A program made the translations under genes and the position numbers. Under the pieces are notes generated by a model, which worked only from the letters and a program-made list of their open reading frames with translations, was not told the DNA's origin and did no database searches. This document shows, piece by piece, positions 35,855-43,687 of a DNA stretch of 45,838 nucleotides (within the stretch, counting starts at the first letter, position 1; the number at the start of each line of letters is the position of its first letter). Location: NCBI GenBank assembly GCA_947470185.1, contig CANIRZ010000012.1, forward strand, positions 1 through 45,838, in the 5' to 3' direction. The stretch comes from Sphingomonadales bacterium. Its GTDB lineage: Bacteria; Pseudomonadota; Alphaproteobacteria; Sphingomonadales; Sphingomonadaceae.

Positions 35855-36688
35855 TCACGCTGCCTTGCGTGCCTTGCCCGCATCGCGATCAAGGAATGCC
35901 CGAATAGCTGTGATGCTTTCTTCGACATGGCTCAACAGGAACAAATGCCCACCATTTTTGACCACGAACAATTCGCTGTTGGGGATCAGGAGATTTAAAA
36001 ACTTACCATTCGCCAACGGTACAATCTGATCATCATCGCCCATCATGATCAATGTTTCAGTTTTCAAAAAAGGCAGGAATGGCGCGCTGGTCCATCCCAT
36101 CATCGCCATCAACTGGTAGAAATATCCGGTCTTCGACGGCGGCGTGATCCGGCCAATATGCTCCGACTTGTTGCCCACCATACCGCCGTACAGCGTCTTG
36201 AAATGCTTCGCCATGAAGTCGGGGTCTATATAACGTCGCGGGTCGGCCATTTTGGCCAAAGCGGCCGGATTACCAGGAACCATCAACATGCCTGCGCTGG
36301 TTGCGCACAGGATGAGTTTGTTAGTGCGCCCTGTATTCTGCAACGCAAATTGCTGCGCCATCGCGCCGCCCCAACTGACGCCCATTACGTCGACAACGGG
36401 CATTTCAAACCGATCAAGCAGCAACGCCGCAATCCGTGACATGAGGAGCGCATTATACGGCACAACCGGATCTGGAGATCCGCCAATACCCGGCATATCA
36501 AAAGTGATAAAGTCGCGGTCATCCAACAGCTCGGCCATCGGCGCCATCGCCTCAATATTCGCGCCAATGCCGTTAAAGAACAATATCGGCAGATTATGAG
36601 TTGGCGCGCTGGCACGCCAAACCGCGACCCGCAATACGCGGCCATCAACGGTTTCCATGCTGAATGTCGGCGCGCGTTTTTTGGTCAT
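35855..36688 (-). CDS. phaZ: Intracellular poly(3-hydroxyalkanoate) depolymerase
   Basis: Alpha/beta-hydrolase, 277 aa, very like Pseudomonas-type PhaZ, which degrades stored PHA granules. Signatures: FFNGIGANIE (39-46), FDMPGIGGS, the nucleophile elbow GVSWGGAMAQQFA (Ser105), MVPGNPAALAKMADPRRYI, GYFYQLMAMMGWTS, the acid Asp in MMGDDDQIVPL and the catalytic His in NGGHLFLL (His248). It lies about 105 bases after phaC on the same strand, so synthesis and degradation genes are together. The medium-chain PhaZ-like sequence paired with a class I synthase is worth noting. Its upstream half is clearly conserved relative to the Pseudomonas enzyme as I remember it. Confidence 0.9.
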   Translation of the reverse strand: MTKKRAPTFSMETVDGRVLRVAVWRASAPTHNLPILFFNGIGANIEAMAPMAELLDDRDFITFDMPGIGGSPDPVVPYNALLMSRIAALLLDRFEMPVVDVMGVSWGGAMAQQFALQNTGRTNKLILCATSAGMLMVPGNPAALAKMADPRRYIDPDFMAKHFKTLYGGMVGNKSEHIGRITPPSKTGYFYQLMAMMGWTSAPFLPFLKTETLIMMGDDDQIVPLANGKFLNLLIPNSELFVVKNGGHLFLLSHVEESITAIRAFLDRDAGKARKAA

Positions 36689-36793
36689 ATCTGTTCCTTT
36701 GCCGTGCCTATCGCGGGCGTTGCAGTCAGTCTAGCGGCTGGTCCCCTACACGCAAGGAAGAATAAGCCATGCCACAACACCTAATCAAACGCG

Positions 36794-38551
36794 TCACTCC
36801 AAAACGTACAGGCCAGGTGCGGGTTCCATAGCTGGATACTTTTTGCTCCCCTGCGTTGCTGGGGCAATGACTTCAGCGCCGGAGCGGGCGTGGAGCCACT
36901 CCATCCAATATGGCCACCAGCTTCCGGCGACTTCTTCGGTGCCTTTCATCCATTCTGTGACGTCGGCTGGGGTCTTGCCGTTCGAATGCTTCCAGTATTT
37001 CGCCTTGGGGTTGCCCGGCGGGTTTAAGATCGCTTGCATATGGCCAGCCTGGCTCAGGATGAATTCGACATTTTTGCTGCCGAACAATTGCGTCGAACGG
37101 TAACATGCGCGCCATGGCGTAATGTGGTCGGTTGTCCCGCCCAAAACGAACAAATCGCCCGTCACCTTGGTCAGGTCAAGCGTATGTCCGGCAATGTCGA
37201 GCGCACCCGGCGCAGCATAGGCATTGGCCTCAAAAAGCTCCAAAAAGTCGCCCATCAGCGCCGATGATAGGTTGGTCGCATCGGCATTCCAGAACAGGAT
37301 ATCAAATGCGGGCGGATCATCGCCGAGCAGATAATTGTTGATGACATAGTTCCAGATCAGATCATTGGGCCGCAACCAAGCAAAGCCACGCGCGAGGCTG
37401 CTGCCCTCAATCACGCCCTTTTTCGCGGCGCGTTGCCGTGCCAGCGCAATGCCATTGTGCGACACAAGGCTCGCCGCCTCAGTGTCGCCGGGCCTGGGTT
37501 CGAGAACACACACCATCATCGTGATGGCGTTAGCGCGCGTGTCCCCCATCGATGCGAGTTTGGAGAGCAGCACCGACATCGTCTGCCCGCCGGAACAGCC
37601 GCCGGAAATGTTGACCTTGTCGCTGCCGGTAATCTCACACACGACATCAAGTGCCTTGATGCAGCTTTCGATATATTCGGCCATGCCCCAAACGCCCATG
37701 TCGTGGGTCGGGTTACGCCATGAAATCATGAATGGCTGAATTCCGTGGTCGGTCTGCCATTTGATGATCGATTTTTCCGGCGACAGATCATTGATATACA
37801 TTTTGTTGATCTGCGGCGGAATGGTGAGTTGTGGCGTTGCGAACACCTTGTCGGTCGTGGGCGCATATTGGATAAGTTCAAAACGTTCATCGCGATACAC
37901 CACCGCACCCTTTGCGGTCGCGACATTCTCGCCAAGCTTGAACGGCTTTTTGTTGACCTGGCTCACCATCATATCGTTGTGGACCATGTCATTATATGCG
38001 TTTTTCAGGCCCTTCACGAGGCTAAGGCCGCCAGAGTCTACAAGCCGTTTCTGTGCGGTCGGGTTACCGATCAAGCTGTTCGTTGGCGACATCGCGTCGA
38101 TGATGATCTGCGAAATGAAGTTTGCGCGGTCGCGCTCCAGCGCATCGAGGTCTAAATCCTCAATATAGCTTTTGACGCCCTTTTGCACCGCGAGATAATA
38201 TTGCGCGCCTGCCTTGAAAAACGGATTGAAAGTCCATGCCGGGTCCATGAAACGCTTGTCTTTGGGGTCAGGCGCAAGGTCGGACTTTCCAGTTATGATC
38301 TTAACAACATCTTCGGAGAAGTTGGTTGTCGCCTTCCAGGCCTTATCGGGGTTGGTCGCGGTTTGGCGGAGCATTAGGCCAATTGCGCCAATGAAATCTT
38401 CCCGCGCCAAACCGGCGAGCGGGCCGAGCGCCATTGTGGCATCATTAGCAGCATCAAATGCCCCTGCAATCCCCGAAAAAGGCGCGCCTTTCTTTTGCGA
38501 TTTCTTTTTGCCCGTTTTCGCGTTTCCGCCCGTTTCCGCCTTGCTTGCCAT
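36794..38551 (-). CDS. phaC: Class I poly(R)-hydroxyalkanoate synthase
   Basis: Polymerises (R)-3-hydroxyacyl-CoA into PHA storage granules. 585 aa, the normal class I length. The modified lipase box GGCSGG carries the catalytic Cys319; Asp475 (GGTTDHITPW) and His504 (SQAGHMQAILNPP) complete the triad. The N-terminal domain (about 50-200) with NPFFKAGAQYYL and the AQKRLVDSGGLSLVKGLKN block is typical. Residues 1-25 form a Lys/Gly-rich tail. The frame extends to 38641 but ATG 38551 has an excellent AAAGGAGAGG ribosome-binding site. No phasin, phaA, phaB or phaR gene is in the window. Confidence 0.96.
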   Translation of the reverse strand: MASKAETGGNAKTGKKKSQKKGAPFSGIAGAFDAANDATMALGPLAGLAREDFIGAIGLMLRQTATNPDKAWKATTNFSEDVVKIITGKSDLAPDPKDKRFMDPAWTFNPFFKAGAQYYLAVQKGVKSYIEDLDLDALERDRANFISQIIIDAMSPTNSLIGNPTAQKRLVDSGGLSLVKGLKNAYNDMVHNDMMVSQVNKKPFKLGENVATAKGAVVYRDERFELIQYAPTTDKVFATPQLTIPPQINKMYINDLSPEKSIIKWQTDHGIQPFMISWRNPTHDMGVWGMAEYIESCIKALDVVCEITGSDKVNISGGCSGGQTMSVLLSKLASMGDTRANAITMMVCVLEPRPGDTEAASLVSHNGIALARQRAAKKGVIEGSSLARGFAWLRPNDLIWNYVINNYLLGDDPPAFDILFWNADATNLSSALMGDFLELFEANAYAAPGALDIAGHTLDLTKVTGDLFVLGGTTDHITPWRACYRSTQLFGSKNVEFILSQAGHMQAILNPPGNPKAKYWKHSNGKTPADVTEWMKGTEEVAGSWWPYWMEWLHARSGAEVIAPATQGSKKYPAMEPAPGLYVLE

Positions 38552-38764
38552 GGTCCTCTCCTTTGCCCTCCTGCGCAGAATTACACGGCCCGACCATTTG
38601 GTCAAACACTCCTCGCAATGTGAACAATTGCAAACACGCATATCTAAACTGGAGACAAGCCGCCACCTGTCTTAATACCGATCGTTCAGGAACAAGTTTA
38701 CGTCATCCTTCGACCGGTCCAATGGCGCATTCACGTTTCAAAACAAGGTCAATGGCCATTAAAA

Positions 38765-39226
38765 ATGACAGCTAAGGTAAAGCAGCTTGAGGGCCTTGGG
38801 CGGCTACTGAAAGCCGCTGGCGTTAAGCCTGCAAGCGCGGAACAGATGATCCGTGAGCATCTGGACAGCATCCAGGATGGCACGCAGCAGCGACATGCTG
38901 AAATCGTAAAAACGGTTCGGGAGCTAAAGAAAGAGTTGGTCGAATTGCGCCAGAGCCACAGTCTTTCCGTATCAGAAATCCGCATCACGACAGATCTTAT
39001 TCACCATGAATTTGAGGCGAACAGCATTGTTGTTGCCCAAATGCTTCGCCACGCAAAGGCTTGGATAGCTATCATTGTTCTGATCCAGATCGCGATACTC
39101 TCCATCCTGCTTGCGACCGCAGCCAGTGACTCGCGTTGGCTCGATTTCGGCTCCACGCCAGCCACGGTAAAATCTCCGATGAAGGCTGGCATACCAACCG
39201 CTGCCCCGGCTCAAACAAAAAATTAG
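38765..39226 (+). CDS. Hypothetical coiled-coil tail-anchored-like membrane protein
   Basis: 153 aa with no family I recognise. An N-terminal amphipathic helix (MTAKVKQLEGLGRLLKAAG) is followed by a coiled-coil-like stretch with heptad spacing (about 44-68), one membrane helix (99-120) and a short Pro/Ala-rich periplasmic-side or C-terminal tail. It is followed six bases later by the class A beta-lactamase-like gene, so the two are cotranscribed. It could be a scaffold; the function is unknown. The ATG has only a weak ribosome-binding site. Confidence 0.6.
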   Translation: MTAKVKQLEGLGRLLKAAGVKPASAEQMIREHLDSIQDGTQQRHAEIVKTVRELKKELVELRQSHSLSVSEIRITTDLIHHEFEANSIVVAQMLRHAKAWIAIIVLIQIAILSILLATAASDSRWLDFGSTPATVKSPMKAGIPTAAPAQTKN

Positions 39227-39231
39227 ATATC

Positions 39232-40278
39232 ATGCGCGGTTATATAAAGGCTATCGCCATCGCGCTCGGCGTATCGGCATTTACGGCAACAGCTTTAGCC
39301 GGTGAGGCTTCCCCCATTAAAGCGACCAATGCCATTGCTGCAGCCGATGCCAAGCTTCAGTCTGAAATTGATGCGCTCTGGAAGAAGTTTCCGGGCCGCG
39401 TTGGTATTGCCATCTATCCCCCACTTTCCAAAGAGATTATCGGCAAGCGACAGACCGAACGCTTTCCGCAGCAAAGCGTTTCCAAAATGTGGGTTGCGCT
39501 GACGATCTTGGAACAGGAGGCTGCGGGCAAGTTATCGCTGGATAAGCGCATCCGGGTCAGCGGCGACGACGTAGTTGTCTTCAGCCAGCCTTTAAAGCGT
39601 TATCTCGACGGTCGGGACTCATTCGAAATGCCTATACGCGAACTGCTCGCGCACGCCATTAATGCCAGTGACAATCTGGCGAACAGCGTGTTGTTGCACT
39701 TAGCTGGTGGTCCAAAATCGATCAACAAGATGCTCGACCGGCGCAAGGTAACGTCCATTCGCTTCGGTCCGGGCGAAGTCCTGCTGCAAAGCGCAATCGC
39801 TGGCGTTGAGTGGAAACCACAATATAGACAAGGCAATGCATTCAAGGCGCAGCGGTCGCGTATTCCGATGGAAAAGCGTGAGGCAGCATTGGCGGCCTAT
39901 CTGGAAGCGCCACTTGATGGCGCCGCGCCCGGGACTATTGTTCTGGTACTAAAGCGCTTCAGTGAACGTGGCCCCAATGACCCCGGTGCAAAATTGCTAA
40001 AGCTCATGGAAGGCACATACACCGGCAAATCCCGACTGCGCTCAGGGCTCGCCCCGCACTGGAGCCTCGCGCATAAAACGGGGACCGGACAAGTCCTTGG
40101 TTCGACGTCGACAGCGATTAACGATGTAGGCGTAATGAAGGCACCGGATGGTTGCCTTTATCCGGTAGCTGTCATGATCGCGCAGACACGTTCCGATATG
40201 CAGGTGACGAACGGCCTGATGCAAAATGTTGCCCGCGCGATCATCCACCACCACAACGAAATTCACCCGAAGACATAA
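39232..40278 (+). CDS. Class A beta-lactamase-like serine hydrolase with signal peptide
   Basis: 348 aa. A Sec signal peptide (about 1-23, cleavage after ALA) precedes the transpeptidase fold. All three class A motifs are present: S82-V-S-K85, S146-D-N148 and K282-T-G284. The spacing between SDN and KTG is about 30 residues longer than in TEM-type enzymes, and no clear ExxLN omega-loop Glu can be seen; the insertion falls near EWKPQYRQGNAFKAQRSRIP. So it may be a divergent penicillinase or a D,D-peptidase-type enzyme. ATG 39232 is chosen because the longer frame from 39136 lacks a signal peptide and overlaps the previous gene. Confidence 0.85.
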   Translation: MRGYIKAIAIALGVSAFTATALAGEASPIKATNAIAAADAKLQSEIDALWKKFPGRVGIAIYPPLSKEIIGKRQTERFPQQSVSKMWVALTILEQEAAGKLSLDKRIRVSGDDVVVFSQPLKRYLDGRDSFEMPIRELLAHAINASDNLANSVLLHLAGGPKSINKMLDRRKVTSIRFGPGEVLLQSAIAGVEWKPQYRQGNAFKAQRSRIPMEKREAALAAYLEAPLDGAAPGTIVLVLKRFSERGPNDPGAKLLKLMEGTYTGKSRLRSGLAPHWSLAHKTGTGQVLGSTSTAINDVGVMKAPDGCLYPVAVMIAQTRSDMQVTNGLMQNVARAIIHHHNEIHPKT

Positions 40279-40384
40279 ACAACTTCAATCATGCGGCGTC
40301 ATTCCGTATCTCTAAAAAAGCAATAAAGTCAGTATTCTGGAATACAAAACTGCATTGACGGTGTCAGCCTCCCCCCAACTGGCA

Positions 40385-40532
40385 ACACACATGTCGCGCG
40401 GCTCCGCAAGAACCTGAACCCGACCCGGCATTTGGCACTAGCCTCAACGCATTATACGGCTTTAGATATATGTTGCAGGCCGATGTACACGCCATAAAAA
40501 CCCTGCTCGAGCCGCTTGCCATGCCAGCTTAG
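40385..40532 (+). pseudogene. Remnant 3' end of a duplicated OmpR-type response regulator gene
   Basis: These 148 bases align by eye with the last 149 bases of the intact regulator gene (42059-42207) at about 85% identity. They encode THVARLRKN, then after a one-base deletion the original frame resumes as DPAFGTSLNALYG...LQADVHA...EPLAMPA and the same stop. Most differences are silent or conservative, so the copy evolved under selection before losing its 5' part. The rest of 40279-40384 holds only a small perfect palindrome (GTATTC-TG-GAATAC, 40332-40345). Confidence 0.88.
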
Positions 40533-40575
40533 TTCAGACTATGTTAACGCGCTTTCCTTAACAAGACAGTCGCTT

Positions 40576-41283
40576 ATGCCAATTATTCCAGAGCAATTGT
40601 CCTTGCTCGATGTTGTCGATGACGTTCCATCATCACCGGCGACTTCGATCATTGCATCACGGCCTGTTGTCGATCTGCTCAATAGTCAGGTCATGGCCTA
40701 TGAATATATGGCCTGCGACCAATATAGCTTTCTACCCAACCGGAATATTTTGTCGGAGCTTGACCTGCAGCACATATTGGATACAGCGGGTTTGCTGTCC
40801 TTGTCTGAAATCTTTTTATCGGTTCCGACTAACATTTTCGTGGCTTTAGACCTGTCGAACCAAATGGCATGGGCGTTGCGTTCGCTACTGTCCAAAGGAA
40901 CGCATATCAGTGTTTTGTTGGCTGCAACAGACAATGACGCGGCCAACAATGCTGTCAGCAGCGCAATGCAAAACTGGCGCCGAGCCGGCTGTAGCGTAGG
41001 GATTGACGGATTTGGCTACGCTGCCGTCCCGGCGCTTTGGCCATTGGTACATAATGTTGACGTAGTCCGCTTTGACCCACGCCTAATTGGCATGGTCCGC
41101 GCGCAAGTTATTCCCGTATCCCCCACCCAGAAACTCGTTAATCTGGTGGCCTCAATGGGTATTTCGCGCATCCTCGTGGACGGATGCCTTTCCATTGATG
41201 ATGCCATGATGTTTCAGGAAGCCGGAGCTACACATGGCCAAGGCCCCGTGTTTGGTGAGTTCAGCCTTACACAACCGCACTGA
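40576..41283 (+). CDS. Degenerate EAL-domain protein (probably no phosphodiesterase activity)
   Basis: 235 aa, a stand-alone EAL-like domain. Family landmarks can be placed but nearly every catalytic residue differs: EAL is EYM (43-45), the NLS block reads LDLS (91-94), DDFG is DGFG (144-147), KID is RFD (165-167) and the AEGVE region reads VDGCLS; the final QG (222-223) remains. It therefore probably binds c-di-GMP weakly or not at all and may act through protein contacts. A TTG at 40516 would start inside the regulator remnant, so ATG 40576 is chosen. It lies just after the remnant and 186 bases before the intact regulator; a hairpin follows its stop (41295-41322). Confidence 0.7.
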   Translation: MPIIPEQLSLLDVVDDVPSSPATSIIASRPVVDLLNSQVMAYEYMACDQYSFLPNRNILSELDLQHILDTAGLLSLSEIFLSVPTNIFVALDLSNQMAWALRSLLSKGTHISVLLAATDNDAANNAVSSAMQNWRRAGCSVGIDGFGYAAVPALWPLVHNVDVVRFDPRLIGMVRAQVIPVSPTQKLVNLVASMGISRILVDGCLSIDDAMMFQEAGATHGQGPVFGEFSLTQPH

Positions 41284-41294
41284 CGCGCTCCCCT

Positions 41295-41322
41295 GCGTCC
41301 CAGTATTGGGCCGCGTAGACGC
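41295..41322 (+). terminator. Hairpin after the EAL-like gene
   Basis: CCCA-GTAT-TGGG (41299-41310) is nested in an outer GCGTC/GACGC pair (41295-41299 and 41318-41322, sharing one C). No clean T run follows directly. The GCGTCCC part recurs at 42296 in the second duplicate, which supports a functional 3' structure. Confidence 0.4.
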
Positions 41323-41469
41323 AAAGGGAAAATTTACCTTAGTTTACATAAGCATTGATGTCGTTTTCATCCGTTTCGGGGGAGATTGGCGATGTATTTG
41401 TACGCGAGCAGCGTAATAAATCCGCCAAATACTGATATCAGATCTTAAACCACTCAAAAGGGCCGCGCG

Positions 41470-42207
41470 GTGAACAATTATCACATTGCCGTAGTTGAAG
41501 ACGACCCGTTGTTTGCGGCTGAGCTCGAAGAATTTTTAAGTGGATTGGGATATGGCGTAACCAGCTATAGCTCAGCACAAAAGTTTTTGACCGATATTCG
41601 TCAAAAAGAATGCGATCTTTTAATCGTCGATTGGTCACTACCTGACCTGACGGGGATTGAGGTTCTTGAGTATGCCCGGAAATTTCATCCTGACATGCCA
41701 TCAATCATGCTTACGGCACGCAATGATCGCGGAGACGTCATTCGCGGGTTTGAAGCCGGTGCGGATGATTTCGTGTCGAAGCCGGTTGACCCCGAAATTC
41801 TTCGCCTGCGGATTAAATCGGTTTTACGCCGCTATAATGGCAATGTGCGTACCCGTCCGGAATCGGTTGTGCTTGGCCCATATTTGTTGCGTCCATCGAC
41901 ATCGACGGTGTATTTTGACGACGAAGCCATGATTTTGCCAAAGCGCGAATTCGACATGGCTATGCTGTTCTTCACCAACCCCAATCGGTTGTTGTCGCGC
42001 CAATATCTCGCGGCGACTTTGTGGGGCAAGGTGGTGGATTATCAGTCGCGGACTATCGACACACATGTCGCGCGGCTCCGCAAGAACCTGAAACTCGACC
42101 CGGCATGTGGCATTAGCCTCAGCGCGTTATACGGCTTTGGATATACGTTGCAGGCCGATGTGCACGCAATGAACCCCGCGCGCGAGCCACTTGCTATGTC
42201 TGCTTAG
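41470..42207 (+). CDS. OmpR/PhoB-family response regulator
   Basis: 245 aa DNA-binding regulator. Receiver domain (about 1-120): acidic E10-D11-D12, phospho-acceptor D54 (LLIVDWSLPDLTG), T82 (IMLTAR) and K104 (FVSKPVD) are intact. The C-terminal winged helix (about 130-225) has the recognition helix region SRQYLAATLWGKVVDYQSRTIDTHVARLRKNL. No histidine kinase gene is in the window. The GTG start at 41470 has AAAAGGG about eight bases upstream. Its last 149 bases are duplicated as a remnant at 40385, and an EAL remnant follows it, which shows that it belonged to a tandemly duplicated [regulator - EAL] unit. Confidence 0.92.
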   Translation: MNNYHIAVVEDDPLFAAELEEFLSGLGYGVTSYSSAQKFLTDIRQKECDLLIVDWSLPDLTGIEVLEYARKFHPDMPSIMLTARNDRGDVIRGFEAGADDFVSKPVDPEILRLRIKSVLRRYNGNVRTRPESVVLGPYLLRPSTSTVYFDDEAMILPKREFDMAMLFFTNPNRLLSRQYLAATLWGKVVDYQSRTIDTHVARLRKNLKLDPACGISLSALYGFGYTLQADVHAMNPAREPLAMSA

Positions 42208-42256
42208 TTTAGGACCAATGGCAAGGGGCGCCCATGTCATTGGCGTTAGAATTACC

Positions 42257-42303
42257 GAATTTAGCGTTACTTAACCGCACTGATGCACGGCACTTGCGTC
42301 CCG
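42257..42303 (+). pseudogene. Remnant 3' tail of a duplicated EAL-like gene
   Basis: The segment up to the TGA at 42281-42283 matches the last 27 bases of the EAL-like gene and its TGA (41257-41283) with only a few differences and no gap, and the match continues into the 3' flank (TGCGTCCC). Weaker similarity to the HGQGPVFGEF codons may extend back to about 42214. Only this tail of the second EAL copy remains. Confidence 0.65.
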
Positions 42304-42315
42304 CGACCGGGACGC
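42296..42315 (+). terminator. Perfect 7-bp hairpin upstream of pnuC
   Basis: GCGTCCC (42296-42302) pairs with GGGACGC (42309-42315) around GCGACC, followed by TAAATC. It sits 14 bases before the pnuC start. It is best read as the inherited 3' hairpin of the deleted EAL copy, now acting as a terminator or attenuator ahead of pnuC; it lacks a clear T run. Confidence 0.45.
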
Positions 42316-42328
42316 TAAATCACCGAGC

Positions 42329-42886
42329 ATGAGCTTACTTGAAATCCTTGCCGTTCTGCTTGGCATTGCCAATATATTATTGATTATTAAGCGATCGGTG
42401 TGGAATTTCCCCGTCGCGATAATCATGGTGTCGCTGTATTTCGTCATTTTCCGAGATGCCAAGCTGTACAGCGATGCAGGGCTACAGATATTTTTTGCGG
42501 CTGTGAACCTGTACGGTTGGTGGAGCTGGACGCGGAACAAGGCAGACAGCGGAGACATCATTGTCCGTCGAATTTCTGTTATGGGCTATGGCTTGTGGAT
42601 ATTGGGCGCTATTGCCGCGATTTGGGCATGGGGCGCCGTAATGCATGCTGAAACCGATGCTACCTATCCATATTGGGACGCATCGGTCGCAATGCTCTCT
42701 ATTGCCGGACAGATATTGATGGCACGGCGCTTTGTAGAAAACTGGCATTTCTGGATCATCGTCAACCTGATTTCCATTCCCTTATATGCGATGAAGGAAT
42801 TGTATCTGACTGCAGGCCTTTATGGGCTATTCCTTGTCCTAGCTGTTGCCGGACTGATCGCATGGCGCAAGGCGGAACAAAAATGA
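42329..42886 (+). CDS. pnuC: Nicotinamide riboside/mononucleotide transporter PnuC
   Basis: Inner-membrane facilitator for nicotinamide riboside, 185 aa, about seven helices. PnuC marks are visible: NLYGWWSWTR at the second helix pair, and the C-terminal signature DASVAMLSIAGQILMARRFVENWHFWIIVNLISIPLYAMKELYLTA spread over residues about 111-158 with the conserved Trp/Asn substrate pocket. Its stop overlaps the next gene start (ATGA), so transporter and kinase are translated together: import is driven by phosphorylation of the riboside. The ribosome-binding site is weak, and a hairpin lies directly upstream. Confidence 0.93.
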   Translation: MSLLEILAVLLGIANILLIIKRSVWNFPVAIIMVSLYFVIFRDAKLYSDAGLQIFFAAVNLYGWWSWTRNKADSGDIIVRRISVMGYGLWILGAIAAIWAWGAVMHAETDATYPYWDASVAMLSIAGQILMARRFVENWHFWIIVNLISIPLYAMKELYLTAGLYGLFLVLAVAGLIAWRKAEQK

Positions 42887-43419
42887 AGCGTATCTGCCTT
42901 CACGGCCCCGAAAGTACCGGAAAATCGACGTTGGGCACTCGGCTCGCGGCGGAACTCGGATGCGAAGTCGTACCCGAATATGGCCGTGCATATTGTGAGG
43001 CGCATGGCACTGACATTGGCAGACAAGAACTGATCCACATCGCGCAAACGCAAGACGCCATGAACCGCGCCGCCGCTGCGCGCGCAGGCGAACTGGGCGC
43101 TGGCTTTGTGCTGTTTGACACAGACCCACTCATCACCGCCGTCTGGGCGGATATGATGTTCGGCGCAACGCCGGGCTATCTGCGCGACGGCTATTTCGAC
43201 AGCTTTAGAGGCTTTTCTGACCTTTATCTTTTGCTCGATATCGACCTCCCCTTCGTAGATGATGGCCTTCGCGTCTATGCGCAACCTGCTGAGCGACGGC
43301 AATTTTTTGACCTGTGCACATTGGAACTCGACAGAAATGATGTACATTACGTCCGCATTCAGGGGCTCGGCGAAACCCGCTTCGCGGCGGCAAAGGCCGC
43401 GATATTAGGGGCCGAATGA
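42883..43419 (+). CDS. NadR-like ribosylnicotinamide kinase / AAA family ATPase
   Basis: 178 aa. P-loop GPESTGKST at about 8-16, then EVVPEYGRAYCEAHG, the DTDPLITAVWADMMFG block and an LLLDIDLPFVDDGLR lid region match the kinase domain of NadR, which phosphorylates nicotinamide riboside to NMN. The NMN adenylyltransferase and DNA-binding domains of E. coli NadR are absent. ATG 42883 overlaps the pnuC stop; upstream in-frame residues belong to the pnuC shadow frame. Together with PnuC it makes a minimal NAD salvage operon. Confidence 0.88.
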   Translation: MKRICLHGPESTGKSTLGTRLAAELGCEVVPEYGRAYCEAHGTDIGRQELIHIAQTQDAMNRAAAARAGELGAGFVLFDTDPLITAVWADMMFGATPGYLRDGYFDSFRGFSDLYLLLDIDLPFVDDGLRVYAQPAERRQFFDLCTLELDRNDVHYVRIQGLGETRFAAAKAAILGAE

Positions 43420-43687
43420 ACCGAAATATGCTGCTTTGATATCCGCATGGAATGATGCGCCTGCAAAGCGGTCTTCTGAACCATGCACACACAAGCAAAA
43501 CTGTAATAGTTGGATCGTAAAGGTGCAAATGGGCTAAATCGCTTTAGACTGCACCAGAACCGGCGATATTTGCATCCGTTTCGGAGATAAATTAGCAATA
43601 AAGGTGTGCGAGGCCGGCGCCAATTTGCGCAGAGCTACTGTGGCTGAAATTACGCCATTGAGAACAGTGAAATTGGAAGCTTGCGCC

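Noticed and set aside
38689-38714. EcfG-like motif GGAAC-N17-CGAC before the coiled-coil protein gene
   Set aside because: The -10 element has two mismatches (CGAC instead of CGTT), too weak to call.
40516-40575. TTG start of the EAL-like gene 20 codons upstream
   Set aside because: It lies within the regulator remnant and its encoded residues derive from that remnant in another frame.
42284-42328. NAD-sensing riboswitch upstream of pnuC
   Set aside because: Too short for a known NAD class, and the hairpin is explained as the inherited 3' structure of the deleted EAL copy.
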